Below are positions 10,578-22,193 of a DNA stretch of 64,000 nucleotides, one piece after another. How positions within the stretch are numbered: the stretch's first letter is position 1; every line of letters starts with the position of its first letter. Under the pieces are notes generated by a model. It was not told where the DNA came from. It searched no databases and saw only the letters and a list, made by a program, of their open reading frames with translations. A program made the position numbers and the translations under genes. Origin of the DNA: Cerioporus squamosus (taxonomy: Eukaryota; Basidiomycota; Agaricomycetes; Polyporales; Polyporaceae); contig JABYQS010000063.1 of NCBI GenBank assembly GCA_022592435.1, positions 124,001 through 188,000 on the forward strand, in the 5' to 3' direction.

Positions 10578-13500
10578 GCAATGTTTGAAGGCGAGGAGAA
10601 ACTTCAGTGATAACTTTGGACTTTGTCTACAGTGGGAGGAGCCTGAGCAAAGCCTGCCAGGGAGTGGCACAACCAGCTGCAGGCCGATCATCAGATCTTG
10701 CATGTGCATGTGGTCGTCTTCCTGTTACCTAACCGGACGCTGAGCAGGACACAACTCTCATGAACTGCTCAGACTCCATATTTAGTATGAAGAGATATGA
10801 TGACTAGATTGAGGAGTGTGCAAACAATACAAGAGCCCGTCTACGCGCGGACTCGCTGATTGCGCAACAAAGAATGAAGGCGTCATATAGGACAGGACAG
10901 GCGGCCAACGCCGAGAAACAGACTAAAGAAATGATTACGGATCGTTTGCCTTACTGCCGTAATATCCCAAGTATTCCACCAATATTTACCTGAGGCCGAA
11001 ATGAGCGATGAGGCACAAGCAATGTCGCGCTTGCTACACTTGTGACTCGTGAGCTCCGGTGGACAATCACTTGTGCTTGCGATACTGATGTCCCTTCGGA
11101 GGTTGAAGGCTCCTATGTCCCATGTTTAGCACTGAGAAGGAGGATAGTGACGGTGCCCTCACCTGGCCAGTGGCGCCACATTCTCCGCCATCTGGCTGAT
11201 GCAGCTGGTGAACTGTCCGCAGATGTTCCTGCATTGGAACAGGGACAGGCCGCGTGGGTACAGGTTTGCGGGCTACGGGTCGGGGCCTCGGTGGTGTAGG
11301 CTGATAATGAGCCCAAGGCTGCGATATAGGAGTGGTGGAGGGTGTCGAGAAAGCTTGGTGTTGATATTGTATACGGGTAGGAGACGGCTGCCATGACGAT
11401 GAGGATGGCGCAGACTGATAGTGTGCCGACTGTGGCGGCTGCGACGGTGGCGGATGTGAGGTGGTCGACAAGGGTCCTCGATATACATGACCACATGCAT
11501 TACAATTTCCCCAAAAATCTGAAACATCTGGCGCAGACGTTTTCAGACGTTTTCAGACGTTTTCAGACAAAATTCAGACACTTTCAGACATCTCTGAGGT
11601 TCAGACTTCAAACGTTTTGGGTGTACCTTCACAGTGTTATGACCCCGTCCACTGTCACCTTTCAGAACCTTCCAACTCATCCTCCAACCTTCCTGGACAC
11701 TAGCAGATGGGTCAGATGCCACTTATCTGGAGGAGGGTTACCAGAATTGGCTTGGGGATGCGCCGGGACTCCGAGGCCAACTGCAATGAGTGAGGGATAA
11801 GTCCCATGGTTCTATGGTGCTCAGTAGGTGTGTTTGTACTCAAGGAAGACCTACAAGATAGGGCGCACTGAGGAGAAGAGGATGTAGCCTGCTAGGATGA
11901 CAAAAGGGACATGGTCGAAGGGCGAGTGTATAGGCGCCCGCGCGGCCAGACATTCAGGTGCTGCAGATAAATGGGGAAATACTGATGCAGAAAACGGAGG
12001 GACCAGCTGGTACGGCCGACTGCTGAGCCCGATGTGACGAAGGAGGTCGCGCCTTTCGTTGATGCACACTTGGTGACGTTGGTGCGACTGGCAACGGTGT
12101 TTGCGCGTACCAGCTGTTGCCGAGACTTGGAGCATGCTGTTGTCTTGACCAAGCATTTGGGTGCGGCGTTGCATTCATGGATACGAGTTTGATACATGAC
12201 CGTGTTGGTCCTCTGGAGACGAGTCCGGTAGAGCCGTGTTATATGTGCGAAGGAGACGGCGCAGAACGGAATGCAATGCATCGCAGCGGCGGGAGTATGA
12301 CTCGCAGCAGCAGAGTAGGGTGGAAAGAACGAAAAGAAGACCGCGCACCAACGAACTATTGCCACATCAGGTGTTGACAGTCGGTGCACCAGTCTGAACA
12401 CACCGCCATGCCACGGCTGTAACCGTTTTCCACCACACACACACGTGTTGTACAAATCCGCGAGGAGCCAGGTCTAGAGGGAGGAGCCGTGTAAGCGTGG
12501 CGAAGAAGGCAAGGAGCGAGATCACTTACCATATGCAGGTACTGAACTATACTCGGGCATGATGATGGAGTAGGACGACGGCAGGGGGGACGCATCGGCG
12601 GCAGGGGCGGTAGTCCAAGTGGCTCAACTAGTAGAATATGCCTAATAGAAGAGCAGAGTCGGCTCCAATGGCGACCAGAAGAAACGGCTCATCTCCGTGA
12701 CGAGAGTGTGCGACAATGTCCTGTGGCACGAGGAAGAAAAGGGACGAGCAGAGATTCAGTAGGGTGAGACAGGATCAGCATCCACCGAGCAACAGCACGC
12801 ATACTATATGGGCCGTATCTGGTGGACAGGAGCATATCGGAAGAAGTTGCAGGGATGGACCCGCGCAGCGGGGCGGACATTGCGATTGAGAACACAATTA
12901 TTGTCTGCGTTCATCTGTCCCCATATCTCGTCCATGCAAGCAGCTTCTTCCGTCGTCAAAGCGAGGGTCGAAGGGCCTTGGCAGAAGGGACAAAACGAGA
13001 ACAAGTGTCATCTTCAAGACTTCATCCTGAAAGTCGTCGAGAGATCGAACCTTTTGGCCGCTGATGGCACCCGCTAGAACCTGGATCCTCGACGGACATG
13101 CGACTGACTCGCCCGTACTCGTACTTCGGGCTGCGGAGGAGCGTACAGGCATTGCCCCGTCACGCCAAACGATCTGAACGGGCAGAGACACATGTATCAT
13201 TTGCCTCTGTAAGGAAAGTCATCCTCGCCTGATGTCTTCCTTCAGACAAGTGCGACCCAGAGCAAGGACCAAGCACATACAACTCTGGGGGACGAATCAC
13301 AACATCCTGATCACGTCCGTACGTCGGTGCGCATCATAGCGGCCATAGCCCCTGCTTGGCTTGTTACCATGCTGTGTAAAGGGGCAGGGAGAACAAGAAA
13401 AAGCAGTCAACAAGGTGAGAACAAGCATAGAACAATACGCGCGAAGCTCAAGTACAATGATATTAGGCACCTATACTGCGTGGCAATCATACTGGCAGGT

Positions 13501-13915
13501 TGTGCGTCCAATTCGCGAGCTTGCAACGCACAACACACAAGTATGCTTATGAGCATTCTGTAATTCTGTGAAGACTACTCTCCGCTCCGCCAGAATGATC
13601 GTCGTAGTTGGTGAACCGCGAAGCTGATGGCAGCCTCAGCTTGGTTCAATGTCCTGCAAGCTGTCCGGTATTCGGCATTGCATAGAAGCGATGAGGGGGG
13701 CACAGAGTGCGCAAGTATTCTTGTCCTCATGTATCTCGTCCTTCATTCATGCGAGTTCAGCTCAGGAGAGCTCAGGCGGCATCGATTGTCCACCTCGTTC
13801 AGATTCAAGTTGTCTTCATCCTCAAGCGCCCGCTCATGTTGGTGGGGAAAGATTTCCCTGGAACAACATTGGAAGAAAAACGTAAATACTCACACCCGTG
13901 AAATCATAGATGTAG
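10578..13915. other. 3.3 kb without a confident gene
   Basis: Several minus-strand frames contain hydrophobic stretches (for example around 11396-11440, 11850-11930 and 12690-12895), so remnants or unusual exons of membrane proteins are possible. I could not chain them into a gene or match a family. The short tandem repeat at 11534 is listed separately. Confidence 0.45.
11534..11563. repeat. Tandem repeat, three exact 10-bp units (CAGACGTTTT)
   Basis: Three consecutive CAGACGTTTT units, continued by degenerate CAGAC-containing units to about 11605. It lies in sequence with no assigned gene. Confidence 0.9.
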
Positions 13916-13987
13916 TGCCCTCAGGCTGGATTGAACAACCGACCTCACCATTACGAGTGGCGCGCTCTACCACTGAGCTATAAGGGC
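13916..13987 (-). tRNA. tRNA-Thr(CGT)
   Basis: Full cloverleaf on the minus strand: a 7-bp acceptor stem GCCCTTA/TGAGGGC with one G-T pair, a D-arm with GCTC...GAGC, an anticodon stem CGCCA/TGGTG around the loop CTCGTAA (anticodon CGT, reading ACG), a T-arm GGTTG-TTCAATC-CAGCC, and discriminator A. There is no intron. The sequence differs from the copy at 23421 only in the acceptor stem, with compensating changes. Confidence 0.95.
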
Positions 13988-14543
13988 TATAGTGCTGTTT
14001 ATACTAGTATACATAGTATAGGTACCACGTATCTACTGTGTTGATGCCTACCGTGTTCTTGACTTCAGCTTCCAGTTCGTTGTCACCTGGCACCAATGTA
14101 CTGCCCACCTGCGTACCACATAGTCACTCCTTTCGTACATGCTACACAGAGATCGTTCTCATAACCCCCAAATCCCCATCTTCACGAAAACTCCAACCAG
14201 ACCCGGCAGCCAGGACAGGAGATGGCGGTGTCTGATTATCGGAAGATCCATATGCATCCCGCAAACGAGGAGCAACCCAGTGAGTCGTGCCATTCGGTAC
14301 AAGAATTGCAGCCGGAGCGGTCAGTCTTGTACGACTCGGCCTGAGTTTGTGAGGCGACGGTGCAGGACAGTCCTAGCTGGGAGCAGCGCCGTATTTGTCA
14401 GTTTGGCTCGGAGCGACGGAGGTCCAGTTTTCCCGGCGAGCGCAAAAGCCCCTGCTCCTCGATCGGATCCCCACAACACTCGTCTCTCTCCTGAAAGCTG
14501 AAGTGCAAGCCTTCACGTTCACCACGACCTTCGGACGGGCAAG
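13988..14543. other. Intergenic, promoter side of panB-like gene
   Basis: An AT-rich stretch with TATA-like runs lies at 13988-14040, just beyond the tRNA 5' end. The rest is upstream sequence of the ketopantoate hydroxymethyltransferase gene. No gene recognised. Confidence 0.5.
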
Positions 14544-15902
14544 ATGTTCAGTGCCAGGATGGCGAAGACGGCGCAGCGCCCGAAGCAGCTCCTGGACTTC
14601 TCAGCGTCACCTTTCTGCCCCTTTCGCGCGTGCTCGCGGAGATGGATGAGCGCGAGACCGGAGGAGCGCCAGGTCGTGGGTACTGGTAAGTCACCTCTGT
14701 GTAACCTCATGTCGGGAGAAGGACTTGGTTCGCGAGCCGATCGGCGTGCATTGTGTCGCGTGCCGCATCGGGGCGAGGAAGCTTCTTATCAAACGCCTTG
14801 CATCCATCCACTTACGACACTGCCCCGGATTTCATCTCATTGCCGGCTGGAATTCAGGGTAGAATGTCGGATTAGCCACAGAGTTATCGGGGCGATGTGT
14901 AGGCACGGTCCCACCCGCCGGGTGAGATGCGAGCGACTGGGAAATAGATGAGCTGTGGTTATGCAACCTAGAGTAAATTCATATGCTAACATCCCGCGTT
15001 CCACAGCGCCCGCACGAAAGAAGGTCACAATCCAGCACCTACACGCCCTCCGTGCATCCCGGACACCCATAACCATGCTCACCGCATACGACTTCCCCAC
15101 CGGGCGCGCCTGCGAGACGCACGGCGTGGACATCACCCTCGTCGGCGACTCGCTCGCGCAGGTCTGCCTCGGGTACGACTCCACGACCCGGCTCACGCTC
15201 GACGAGATGCTCCACCACGTCCGCGCCGTCGCCCGCGGCTCGCACGCGCCCCTCCTCGTCGCGGACATGCCCTTCGGGACGTACCTCGCCAGCGCTGAGG
15301 ACGCCGTCCGCAACGCGGTGCGCATCGTCCGCGAGGGCGGCGCCGACGCCGTGAAGCTTGAGGGCGGCCTCGAGCTCGTCGACACCGTCCGCCGGCTGAC
15401 GAGCGTCGGCATCCCCGTCATGGCGCACGTCGGCCTCCTCCCGCAGCGTCACGTTGCGCTCTCCGGGTACCGCCTGCAGGGCCGCGATGCGGAGAGCGCG
15501 CTGGGCGTGCTCGAGAGTGCGCTCGCGCTGGAGGAGGCGGGCGCGTTTGCCGTCGTGCTCGAGGCGATCCCGCACCTCCTCGGGACGTACATCACGCAGC
15601 GCCTGCGGCACGCACCGACGATCGGTATCGGGGCGGGCCCCGGCACGGACGGGCAGGTGCTTGTGTGGGACGACCTGATGGGGACGTGGCACGGGCACCA
15701 GGCGAAGTTCGTGCGGCGGTTTGCGGACGTCAAGTCGCAGGTCGAGCACGGTATCCGGGCGTACTCTGAAGCGGTGCGCGAGCGCAGCTTTCCTGCGAGC
15801 GCGGAAAGCTACGAGATGCCGAAGGCGCAGTGGGAGCGGTTCCAGCAGCTGGCCGAGGCCGAGGAGCACAGGGGTGTTGATGAGGTTGCGGAGGACGCGT
15901 AG
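14544..15902 (+). CDS. ECM31: 3-methyl-2-oxobutanoate hydroxymethyltransferase (ketopantoate hydroxymethyltransferase)
   Basis: Two exons, 14544-14685 and 15007-15902, encode 345 residues; the 321-bp intron has GTAAGT, a CTAAC branch-like site and CCACAG. The first exon supplies an Arg/Ser-rich, acid-poor presequence of about 45 residues that looks mitochondrial. Family motifs run in order: VTIQHL, MLTAYDFPTG, LVGDSLAQVCLGYDS (metal/substrate loop), LLVADMPFGTYLAS, AVKLEGG, PVMAHVGLLPQ, FAVVLEAIP and TIGIGAGPGTDGQVLVWDDL. The enzyme transfers a hydroxymethyl group from methylene-tetrahydrofolate to 2-oxoisovalerate, the first committed step to pantothenate and coenzyme A. A start at 14955 would give a frame without the presequence, but the 15007 acceptor join gives a better N-terminus. 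The reading frame looks intact. Confidence 0.93.
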
Positions 15903-16081
15903 GCTGGGGGTGGTGATAGATAGCGGATTTAGGAGTATCTAGCGGTATTTCTTCGAGCTTCTGTACGTATCTTTATCGCGGTATATATCGTTACCTTCCA
16001 TGCATGCCCACTTCCTCGTCGGTCGACGCATCTCTCCCAGGCAGGCACTTCCAGCGAAGCGGTTTGCAGCAAACTAAGCCT

Positions 16082-17330
16082 CTATTTTATACGAGCCATA
16101 GTGCTTAATACATGTTCTCCGCTTTTGCAGAGACTGTTTATCAGTGGGACTATCCGGGACCGTTTGAGACATACCGCCACGACACTCAGTTGCAGAGGAT
16201 CGCGAAAAGTGGGATGGTACCCCGTACTCGATGTGGTGACGCCATCCGGGAGTCCAGTCGACTCGAGGTCAGCGGCATCTTGGAATATGGCAAACCTGAG
16301 ACGCATCTGCTCGACGATCGCCCCGAAGTCCTTCCGGGTTGAGTTAGATCCTCGAGATGATTCATCTCGCCAGCGGAAGACGGGGCAGAAGCGGGTTTCC
16401 TCCCCCGGGCACTCGCCACGACGCACTCTTGAGTACGTAGTGATTGTCGAGCGGTGCTGCGGGAGATGCTGAGCCGTCTGCGATGGCATCGGGTAAAGGA
16501 AGTTGAAGGAGGGCGCCGGGACGGCTGGAGGGGGGGCGGGTACGTTCTCCAGGTTCGGGAAGTAGTGGTTGTCCTGCGAGTATGAAGCAGGCAGGTGGGC
16601 CGGGGCAGAGCGGTACGGATCGACGTACGGGAGATGCTGCTGAGCCATCTGCGATGGCGTCGGGTGGATGAGATCGAAAGAGGGCCCGGGGAAGGGTAGA
16701 GGAGGGGCGGGCCCCCACTGGTGGAGGGTTGGTGTATACGACGTCGGCCGGTCTGTCGACACGTCGAAGTTGTAGTACGGCGCCGCCATCCTGGCGAGGC
16801 CGGACGTCGGGGGTGCGCCGAGGGTGAAGCGCGAGCCAAACGTCGAGGACGCACGCGAGCTTGAGGCCGAGGTCGACGCAAAGGGTGGTACCATATTGGC
16901 CGCCCGTACGTCGCCGCTTCGCCGGGCGGCTCTCCTCAGCTGCGTCCCAACCCATGCCAGCCTCCGGCGCGGCAGCCGTATTGGTGCGGCGTCGTGCCTG
17001 CTGCCTCCTCCCGCTCGCCTTGCGAACCGCTTCCTGAACCGCAAGAGACATCGTCGGTCGTCCTTCGAGAACAGCCTGCTCATACGCCGCCTTGTTTGCC
17101 CTGTACTTCACCAGCAGCTCCGCATACATGTCCCGCCACGGAGTCTGGTCAAACTCAGGCTGGCCCCATATACGCCCAGCGAACGTCGAGTGCTCCGGCT
17201 GCCTTCGCTTCTGGCGTCCAGGATTCATCCTAGCCATCAGTCGGTCGAGCTCTGCCACCTTCGCATAGTACAGAGTGCGGAAGCAGATAAACTGATTCGG
17301 TGGCGGCCTAGGTTCAAGTATCCATACCAT
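16082..17330 (-). CDS. HMG-box-like DNA-binding regulator
   Basis: Exons 17330-16855 and 16790-16082 join through a 64-bp GTGCGT...CGCCAG intron in phase 2 and give 394 residues. Near the N-terminus, PRPPPNQFICFR resembles the RPPNAFILFR opening of fungal HMG boxes, and FAGRIWGQPEFDQTPWRDMY then YRANKAAYEQA match its third helix and C-terminal part (about residues 8-88), with an insertion in between. A basic segment (PAKRRR) follows, then a Pro/Ser/Tyr-rich tail. The tail contains an imperfect internal duplication around a PSQ(M/T)AQ(Q)HLP motif (about 16480 and 16655). HMG-box proteins of this type bind DNA and regulate development or mating; which role applies here is unknown. A stop lies just upstream of the chosen ATG in its frame, so any earlier exon would have to splice very close to 17330. 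Confidence 0.6.
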
Positions 17331-18946
17331 AGGGTCGTCGACTCATCCGTGCTTGGAAACGCCGACGGAGAGGACGAGGACGAGGACGCAGCTGCGTTGG
17401 TCCTGGCTGAGGTGGTTTGGACGGAACGAATCGTGGGGAATACATGTCGTAGCTGGCGCGAGGCTGTTGAACCACGACAGGAAGGCCCTTCTGAGGACCC
17501 AGTCGGTCTGTAGATTCGTTTATGTTGGGGTATGAAGGAGGGCAGAAGGTAGGAGTTGGGTCCATTGTGGACGCGTTCGCAGCCTGAGTCGCATATCGAG
17601 GGACGGTCCAGTGGGTCGTCGTGCACAGCTTCCCTTCCCTCGCGAGCTGTTATTCTCCAGGGAAGTATCCGTTCCGCGATACGTAGGGCCCGTCCTCCGA
17701 AGTGACCGAGCCGGCTCCTTCTTGATTCCGGTGAGTTCGAGATGAGCGAGCGGAGAGTGAAGGGACTGCATGCCGGGTTCGGCTCGTATACCGGCGATAC
17801 GGTGGGGTCCATGATCATTGGGCGAGCGACCGAGACAGCGGCCGCTGCGTCTGTTTGTCCCCAGTGACTTCCACATCCGTCCGGGCGTAATCCGAGCGGA
17901 AGAGCATCTCCAATGCGATTGGGGTCGCAGTTTTCTATGGAATAGAAAAAGCGGCTGCGAGATGAGATGAGATGAGATGAGACACTGAATCCGACCACGC
18001 AGAAGCAAGGACACGTACTACTTCACAGCCTCTTCGGCATGCGTCAGCTCGTGATGAGCGGGCTCTCGGGAAAGCCCATTGCGACAGACGTAGCACTCGT
18101 ACTGTAGAAAAGACAGCTCGGTTGGCATCTGTGGACTCTATATCGTACGAAGCACGTACCTTTGGGGGCTTGGAGGGCTTGGAACCGGTACGCTGGGGGG
18201 CTATTGTGGTTGTCGAGTTCGCGTGGAGGAGGATAGGTAGCGCGGGACTGGGGATGTCGCTGGGATACTGGCACGGGTTGAGGGTGGCTCTGGAGGGCGG
18301 GGAGGCTCTCGGGAGGGTGTAGGAAGCTCGGGGGATTCGCATAGGCGTCGGCGGGCGGTAGCATGCCGAGCGGGAGTGCAGCGGTTCGTCACGAGCTACT
18401 TCTCTTCCCTCGCGAGCTGTCCTCCGGGGAAGCACCGGTCTGTCGAGGCTCCCAGTGGCGAAGTCGTCGGAACGACTACTAAGGGACCGATCGAGTTCAG
18501 AGTTTGAGATGTACAAGGAGGGTTGTACCGACGCACCTGTATTGGATAATGAGAAGTTTGTCTGTGAGAGGATGCATGGCGCCTGAACGAGGGGAGGAGG
18601 TCGGTGTCGGTGTCGCATCCCAGTGGCGCGTCGTGCAAGACGAAGTACAAGGTTGTGAGGGCTGATGAGGGACTCCGCGGCGCTATAAGTACGTGAGTAG
18701 AGAACAAAGCGCAAACGCACCCAAGCCCTCCACTCCATCAGCGGCACGGCGGCACAACACGCAACGCCTTTGTCGTGTGCGTGTAAGAAAGGGACGATGA
18801 CAGACCTGCGGGTTGGGGCATTGTCTATGCTTGCTGAAGCAATGCACCCTTGTCTCTCCAAACCGTTCAGAGATGCGGCGCGAACCCGCCCGAAGAGTAT
18901 AATGATATCGACCAAAGGACTAACCAAGAGGCATACATGTCGCCGA
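17331..18946. other. 1.6 kb with diverged internal duplication; exons unresolved
   Basis: On the minus strand several open frames are Pro/Ser-rich and could be exons of a regulator related to the HMG-box gene, including a C-x2-C...H-x4-H-like segment near 18110-18040 after a GTACGT...CTACAG intron. The string CTTCCCTCGCGAGCTGT occurs at 17634-17650 and 18404-18420 within two stretches that resemble each other more broadly. I could not settle a gene model. Confidence 0.4.
17959..17983. repeat. Pentanucleotide microsatellite (GAGAT)n
   Basis: About five copies of GAGAT in a row on the plus strand (ATCTC on the minus strand), close to a possible intron 3' end on the minus strand. Confidence 0.9.
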
Positions 18947-21548
18947 CTACGACGACGTGGCAGCGGCGGTCTTCCTATGTCTCCGTCGTCTCTTCTTCGC
19001 CCCTTCACCAGCCCCATCATGCTGCGCCTCCTCGCCTTCACCCTCCTCCGCGTCCCGTTTGCGCTTTGTCTTCTTTGGCTGTTCCACCGGCTCGGCGTCG
19101 TGTGCGTCACCGCCGTCATCGCCGTCCCCACCATCGCCAGTGCCAGTGGCAGCCGCAGCCCCAGCCTTCTCGCGCATACGCTCTTTCTTCCCTTTGCGTT
19201 TCTTCACCTTCTCCTCCGTGTGCGTCGGCGCCGCATCGATGCCGCGCTCCTTCAGCTTTGTCTTGAGCTCCGTCAGCCGCGCGACGCGCTGCCCGTCCCA
19301 CGTGCGGCCCTTGCCCTCCTTGCGGTACGGCGCGTACTTCTTGATGCCCATGAACGTGTTGAGCTCCGCGTCGGTCGCCATGAGGATCTCCGCCGGCGTC
19401 AGGCCAAAGGTCTGGGGTTCGACCTTGGTGTAGCGGAACCGCGTCGGCATCCCCCCAACCTGCAAGTCGAGTCGAACACAATCACATTGTCAGCTGTAGT
19501 CTCCGGAGCGGCCCGGAACCAGGACGCACCATGTCGTTGAAGTCGAGCCCGTAGAGCTCGTCCATGTACTCCTCGAGCTTGCGCTTGCGCATCTCCTCGG
19601 TCCCGTCCCACTCGTCGTCGTCGTCCGCAGCGGGCCGCTCGACGTCCGCGTCCATCTCGGCGATGTCCACGCCGCCCTCGTCCATCGCATCCTCCCCGCC
19701 CTTCTTTTTCTTCTTCTTTTTCTTCTTCTTGGACGGACCCTCCCCGTCGGCGTCTCCGTCCTCGAGAGCTTCGGGGGGTACGATGTCCGCTACGTCGATG
19801 TCATCATCCCAGGAGGGCTTCTCGTCGTCCACGATATCGTCCTGGCCAAACTCGGCCGCATCGTTGGCGTAGAGCTCCGCCATCTGACGGTCGTGCGCCT
19901 CAGGGTCCCAGTCGCCCTCCAGATCCAGCGCTTGCAGAGCTACGCAGATGTCTCTCAGAACAGGAAGTGCGCTGATGACGAGCACGGGGCTCACCTTTGC
20001 TCTCGTCGAGCTTCTTCCCGCCTTCGTGGCCGATCCGCTCGAGCTTCGCGCGCAGCTCCTTCATCTTGAGCGCCTTCAGTCGGTTGACCTCCTCTCTCTT
20101 CTTCAGCAGCTCCTCCTCTTTGCGCGCCTTCCGTTTCTCGCGCGCTTCCTTGCGCGAAGTGTCTTGTCGTCGGACGAGGGAGTCCAGGTTACGTGGATGG
20201 CGCGCAATCTCTCCCGCTCCTCTGAGGTGGCGATCAGCGTTAGTATCCATGTGTACGGCGAGCAGAGCGGAATGGGACGGACGGTTCTTCGAAACGGAAA
20301 TTGTATGAGCTCTCGAAGCGGTCTGCGACTTCGTCAAACTCGTCCTCGTCGAGAGATGGGTGTTCGTCGTCGTGTGCTCCAGCAGCGCCTTCTCCATCTG
20401 AGCCAGAACCAGATGCGGATGCGCCGTCCTCAGCGTCGGAGTCGGCGCCCGCTCTGCCCTTGCCTGTGATCTCCTTATACGTCGGGAGACGGCGCGCGGA
20501 CTTGTCGATCCAGCCGCGGTTCAGAATGTAGCTGCGCGCAGAGTAAGCGGTGAGGGCAGATTATAGCACACGGAGACTCACTTCAGCAAGAACTCCTGGT
20601 CATCATCCTGCCTGCTCTTCCCTGACTTGGCCGTTTTCTTCTCCTTCTTGCTCTTCTTCTTCGTGCGCTCCTCCTCTTCCGGCTGCGCCGCGCCCTCGCC
20701 AGAGTCCGTCTCGACGGTAATCAGCCCCGAGAGATCTTCCCCGACCTCGCGCTGCAGATACGCGCGATACTCCTCCTCCTCCTTCTCGATCTCGTCCTTC
20801 GTCTTTTCGCGCAACACGAGAAGGTCATCCTCGTCCTCGTCGCTGCGTTCTTCGCCATCCACAGCAGTGTGGAATGCGGCGATGGTTTCGTCCCGGAGTT
20901 TGCTCTGCTCCTCAACGTGTGTGAGCGGTTCGGGAGAGGGCGTGCGCGATCCAGATGCCTCTTCGAGGGCCGCCGCGAGGGCATGTTGTCGCATGGTCAG
21001 AGGTTTCGACTGCAATGCAAGTGCGCGTACTTGTTGAGCATGGGGAACGGTTGCCGCGTCCGCACGAGTGGGGATTTGGGACGTACCTTGTCCTTCCGTG
21101 CCCGACCAAGAGTGAGCTCGCTCGTCTTCTTTCGCTCCTCTAACCTCCACCGCGATCAACTCTGCGCACTCCCAGAAAGCCTACTGAAAGCACTCACCCT
21201 CGAAGACGTCCTTGCTGCTCTCGTAGATCGACGGGTCCTTGCGCTTGATGCGCGCGAGGGTCCGGAGGATGGCCGCGTCCACGGCGGGTGTGAGCTCCTC
21301 CCCATCTTCGTCTTCAGACTCGGCTTCCTCAGAGTCCTCCTCATCGTCATCTTCGTCGAAGTCCGAGCCATACTTCTCCTTGACTGGATGCCACCGCACG
21401 CACTTGAGCATTTACTACGCAGGAAGTGTAACCGAGACATACGTTTGGCTAGTTCCTCTCGTTCTTTCCTGTACTCGAACGCCTTCGCATAATGCTCATT
21501 GATGGTGAGAGTCTGTATGTCCTCGAAGTCTGAGTCGTCCGACAGCAT
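18947..21548 (-). CDS. KRI1: KRI1 family ribosome-biogenesis protein
   Basis: Eight exons: 21548-21443, 21383-21198, 21139-21087, 21009-20582, 20531-20283, 20221-19995, 19930-19530, 19459-18947. All introns are GT-AG, 50-77 bp, and the phases close to give 720 residues. Family landmarks in order: LTINEHYAKAFEYRKEREEL, the acidic stretch before DAAILRTLARIKRKDPSIYE, LTLGRARKDK, LREKTKDEIEKEEEEYRAYL, FLLNYILNRGWIDK, the RRQDTSRKEAREKRKARKEE block, LDLEGDWDPEAHDRQMAEL, a run of ten lysines, LEEYMDELYGLDFNDM, and the conserved C-terminal FRYTKVEPQTFGLTPAEIL domain. KRI1 is a nucleolar protein required for 18S rRNA processing and 40S assembly with Krr1. The acidic and lysine-rich low-complexity regions are typical. 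A hAT-type MITE sits about 80 bp upstream of the start codon, within the probable promoter or 5' UTR. Confidence 0.95.
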
Positions 21549-21626
21549 GTCTGGCGTCGAGAAGAGGACAAGGGAGGCGCAGGACTGGACAAGGCGGCTG
21601 CCAGAAGGAAACGCACCGAAAATCAG

Positions 21627-22185
21627 TAGGGCACGGGGAAATAGGTCTCGAGGCCTACTTGACCGGTAAATTTACCCTGGCAGCCCTCGAGGCCGAAATT
21701 TACCGAGGTAAAATACGGTAAATTAGCCGGGCGCTTGTGACCCAGACCGTCTCGCCTTACGCCAGTCCAAGGACTCTCTGACGGCTCCTGAAGCGTCAGA
21801 AATTCTTCTTCTAAGCAATTAGCTGCAGCTAGAGTAAGTTGAGTGTAGAAGAGGAAGTCTCGGGAAAGTGCAGCAGTCAGACATGTCTCAGACGCCCGCT
21901 CACAAGCCTCACTCAACCTCACTCAACCCAGCGTCGAATTCAGAGAGGAATTCTTGCGCCCTCTCAAAGCACCCACAACAGGAGATACTGTGAGGGACTT
22001 TGCGAGTATTATGACGCCCCTCATATGACCTATCGGGGCCTACCTGAGTCGTGTTTGTGACGGCCTATTTGACCCAATTTTATACCTCGGGTTTCGGCCC
22101 ACCCTATTTGACCTGTAAATTACATGTCATTTACCTGGGTAAAATAGCCAATGTAAAATTCGGTCGCCTATTTCCCCGTGCCCTA
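21627..22185. mobile_element. hAT-type MITE, 559 bp
   Basis: The two ends carry identical 19-bp terminal inverted repeats, TAGGGCACGGGGAAATAGG, reading inward from 21627 and, on the other strand, from 22185. An exact 8-bp target-site duplication AAAATCAG flanks it at 21619-21626 and 22186-22193. TAGGG...CCCTA ends with 8-bp duplications are diagnostic of hAT elements. There is no transposase coding; the interior is AT-rich near the ends with repeated TAAATTTACC/GGTAAAT motifs. It lies upstream of KRI1. Identical TIRs and duplication suggest a fairly recent insertion. Confidence 0.92.
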
Positions 22186-22193
22186 AAAATCAG

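Noticed and set aside
15039..15869. 276-residue open frame antisense to the panB-like gene
   Set aside because: Mirror of a strongly conserved coding exon; composition is Arg/Val/Glu-rich without any domain.
18770..19540. 256-residue plus-strand frame over the KRI1 3' exon
   Set aside because: Overlaps conserved KRI1 C-terminal domain in antisense.
19701..19732. CTTCTTTTTCTTC polypyrimidine repeat
   Set aside because: It encodes the lysine run of KRI1 and is not an independent repeat element.
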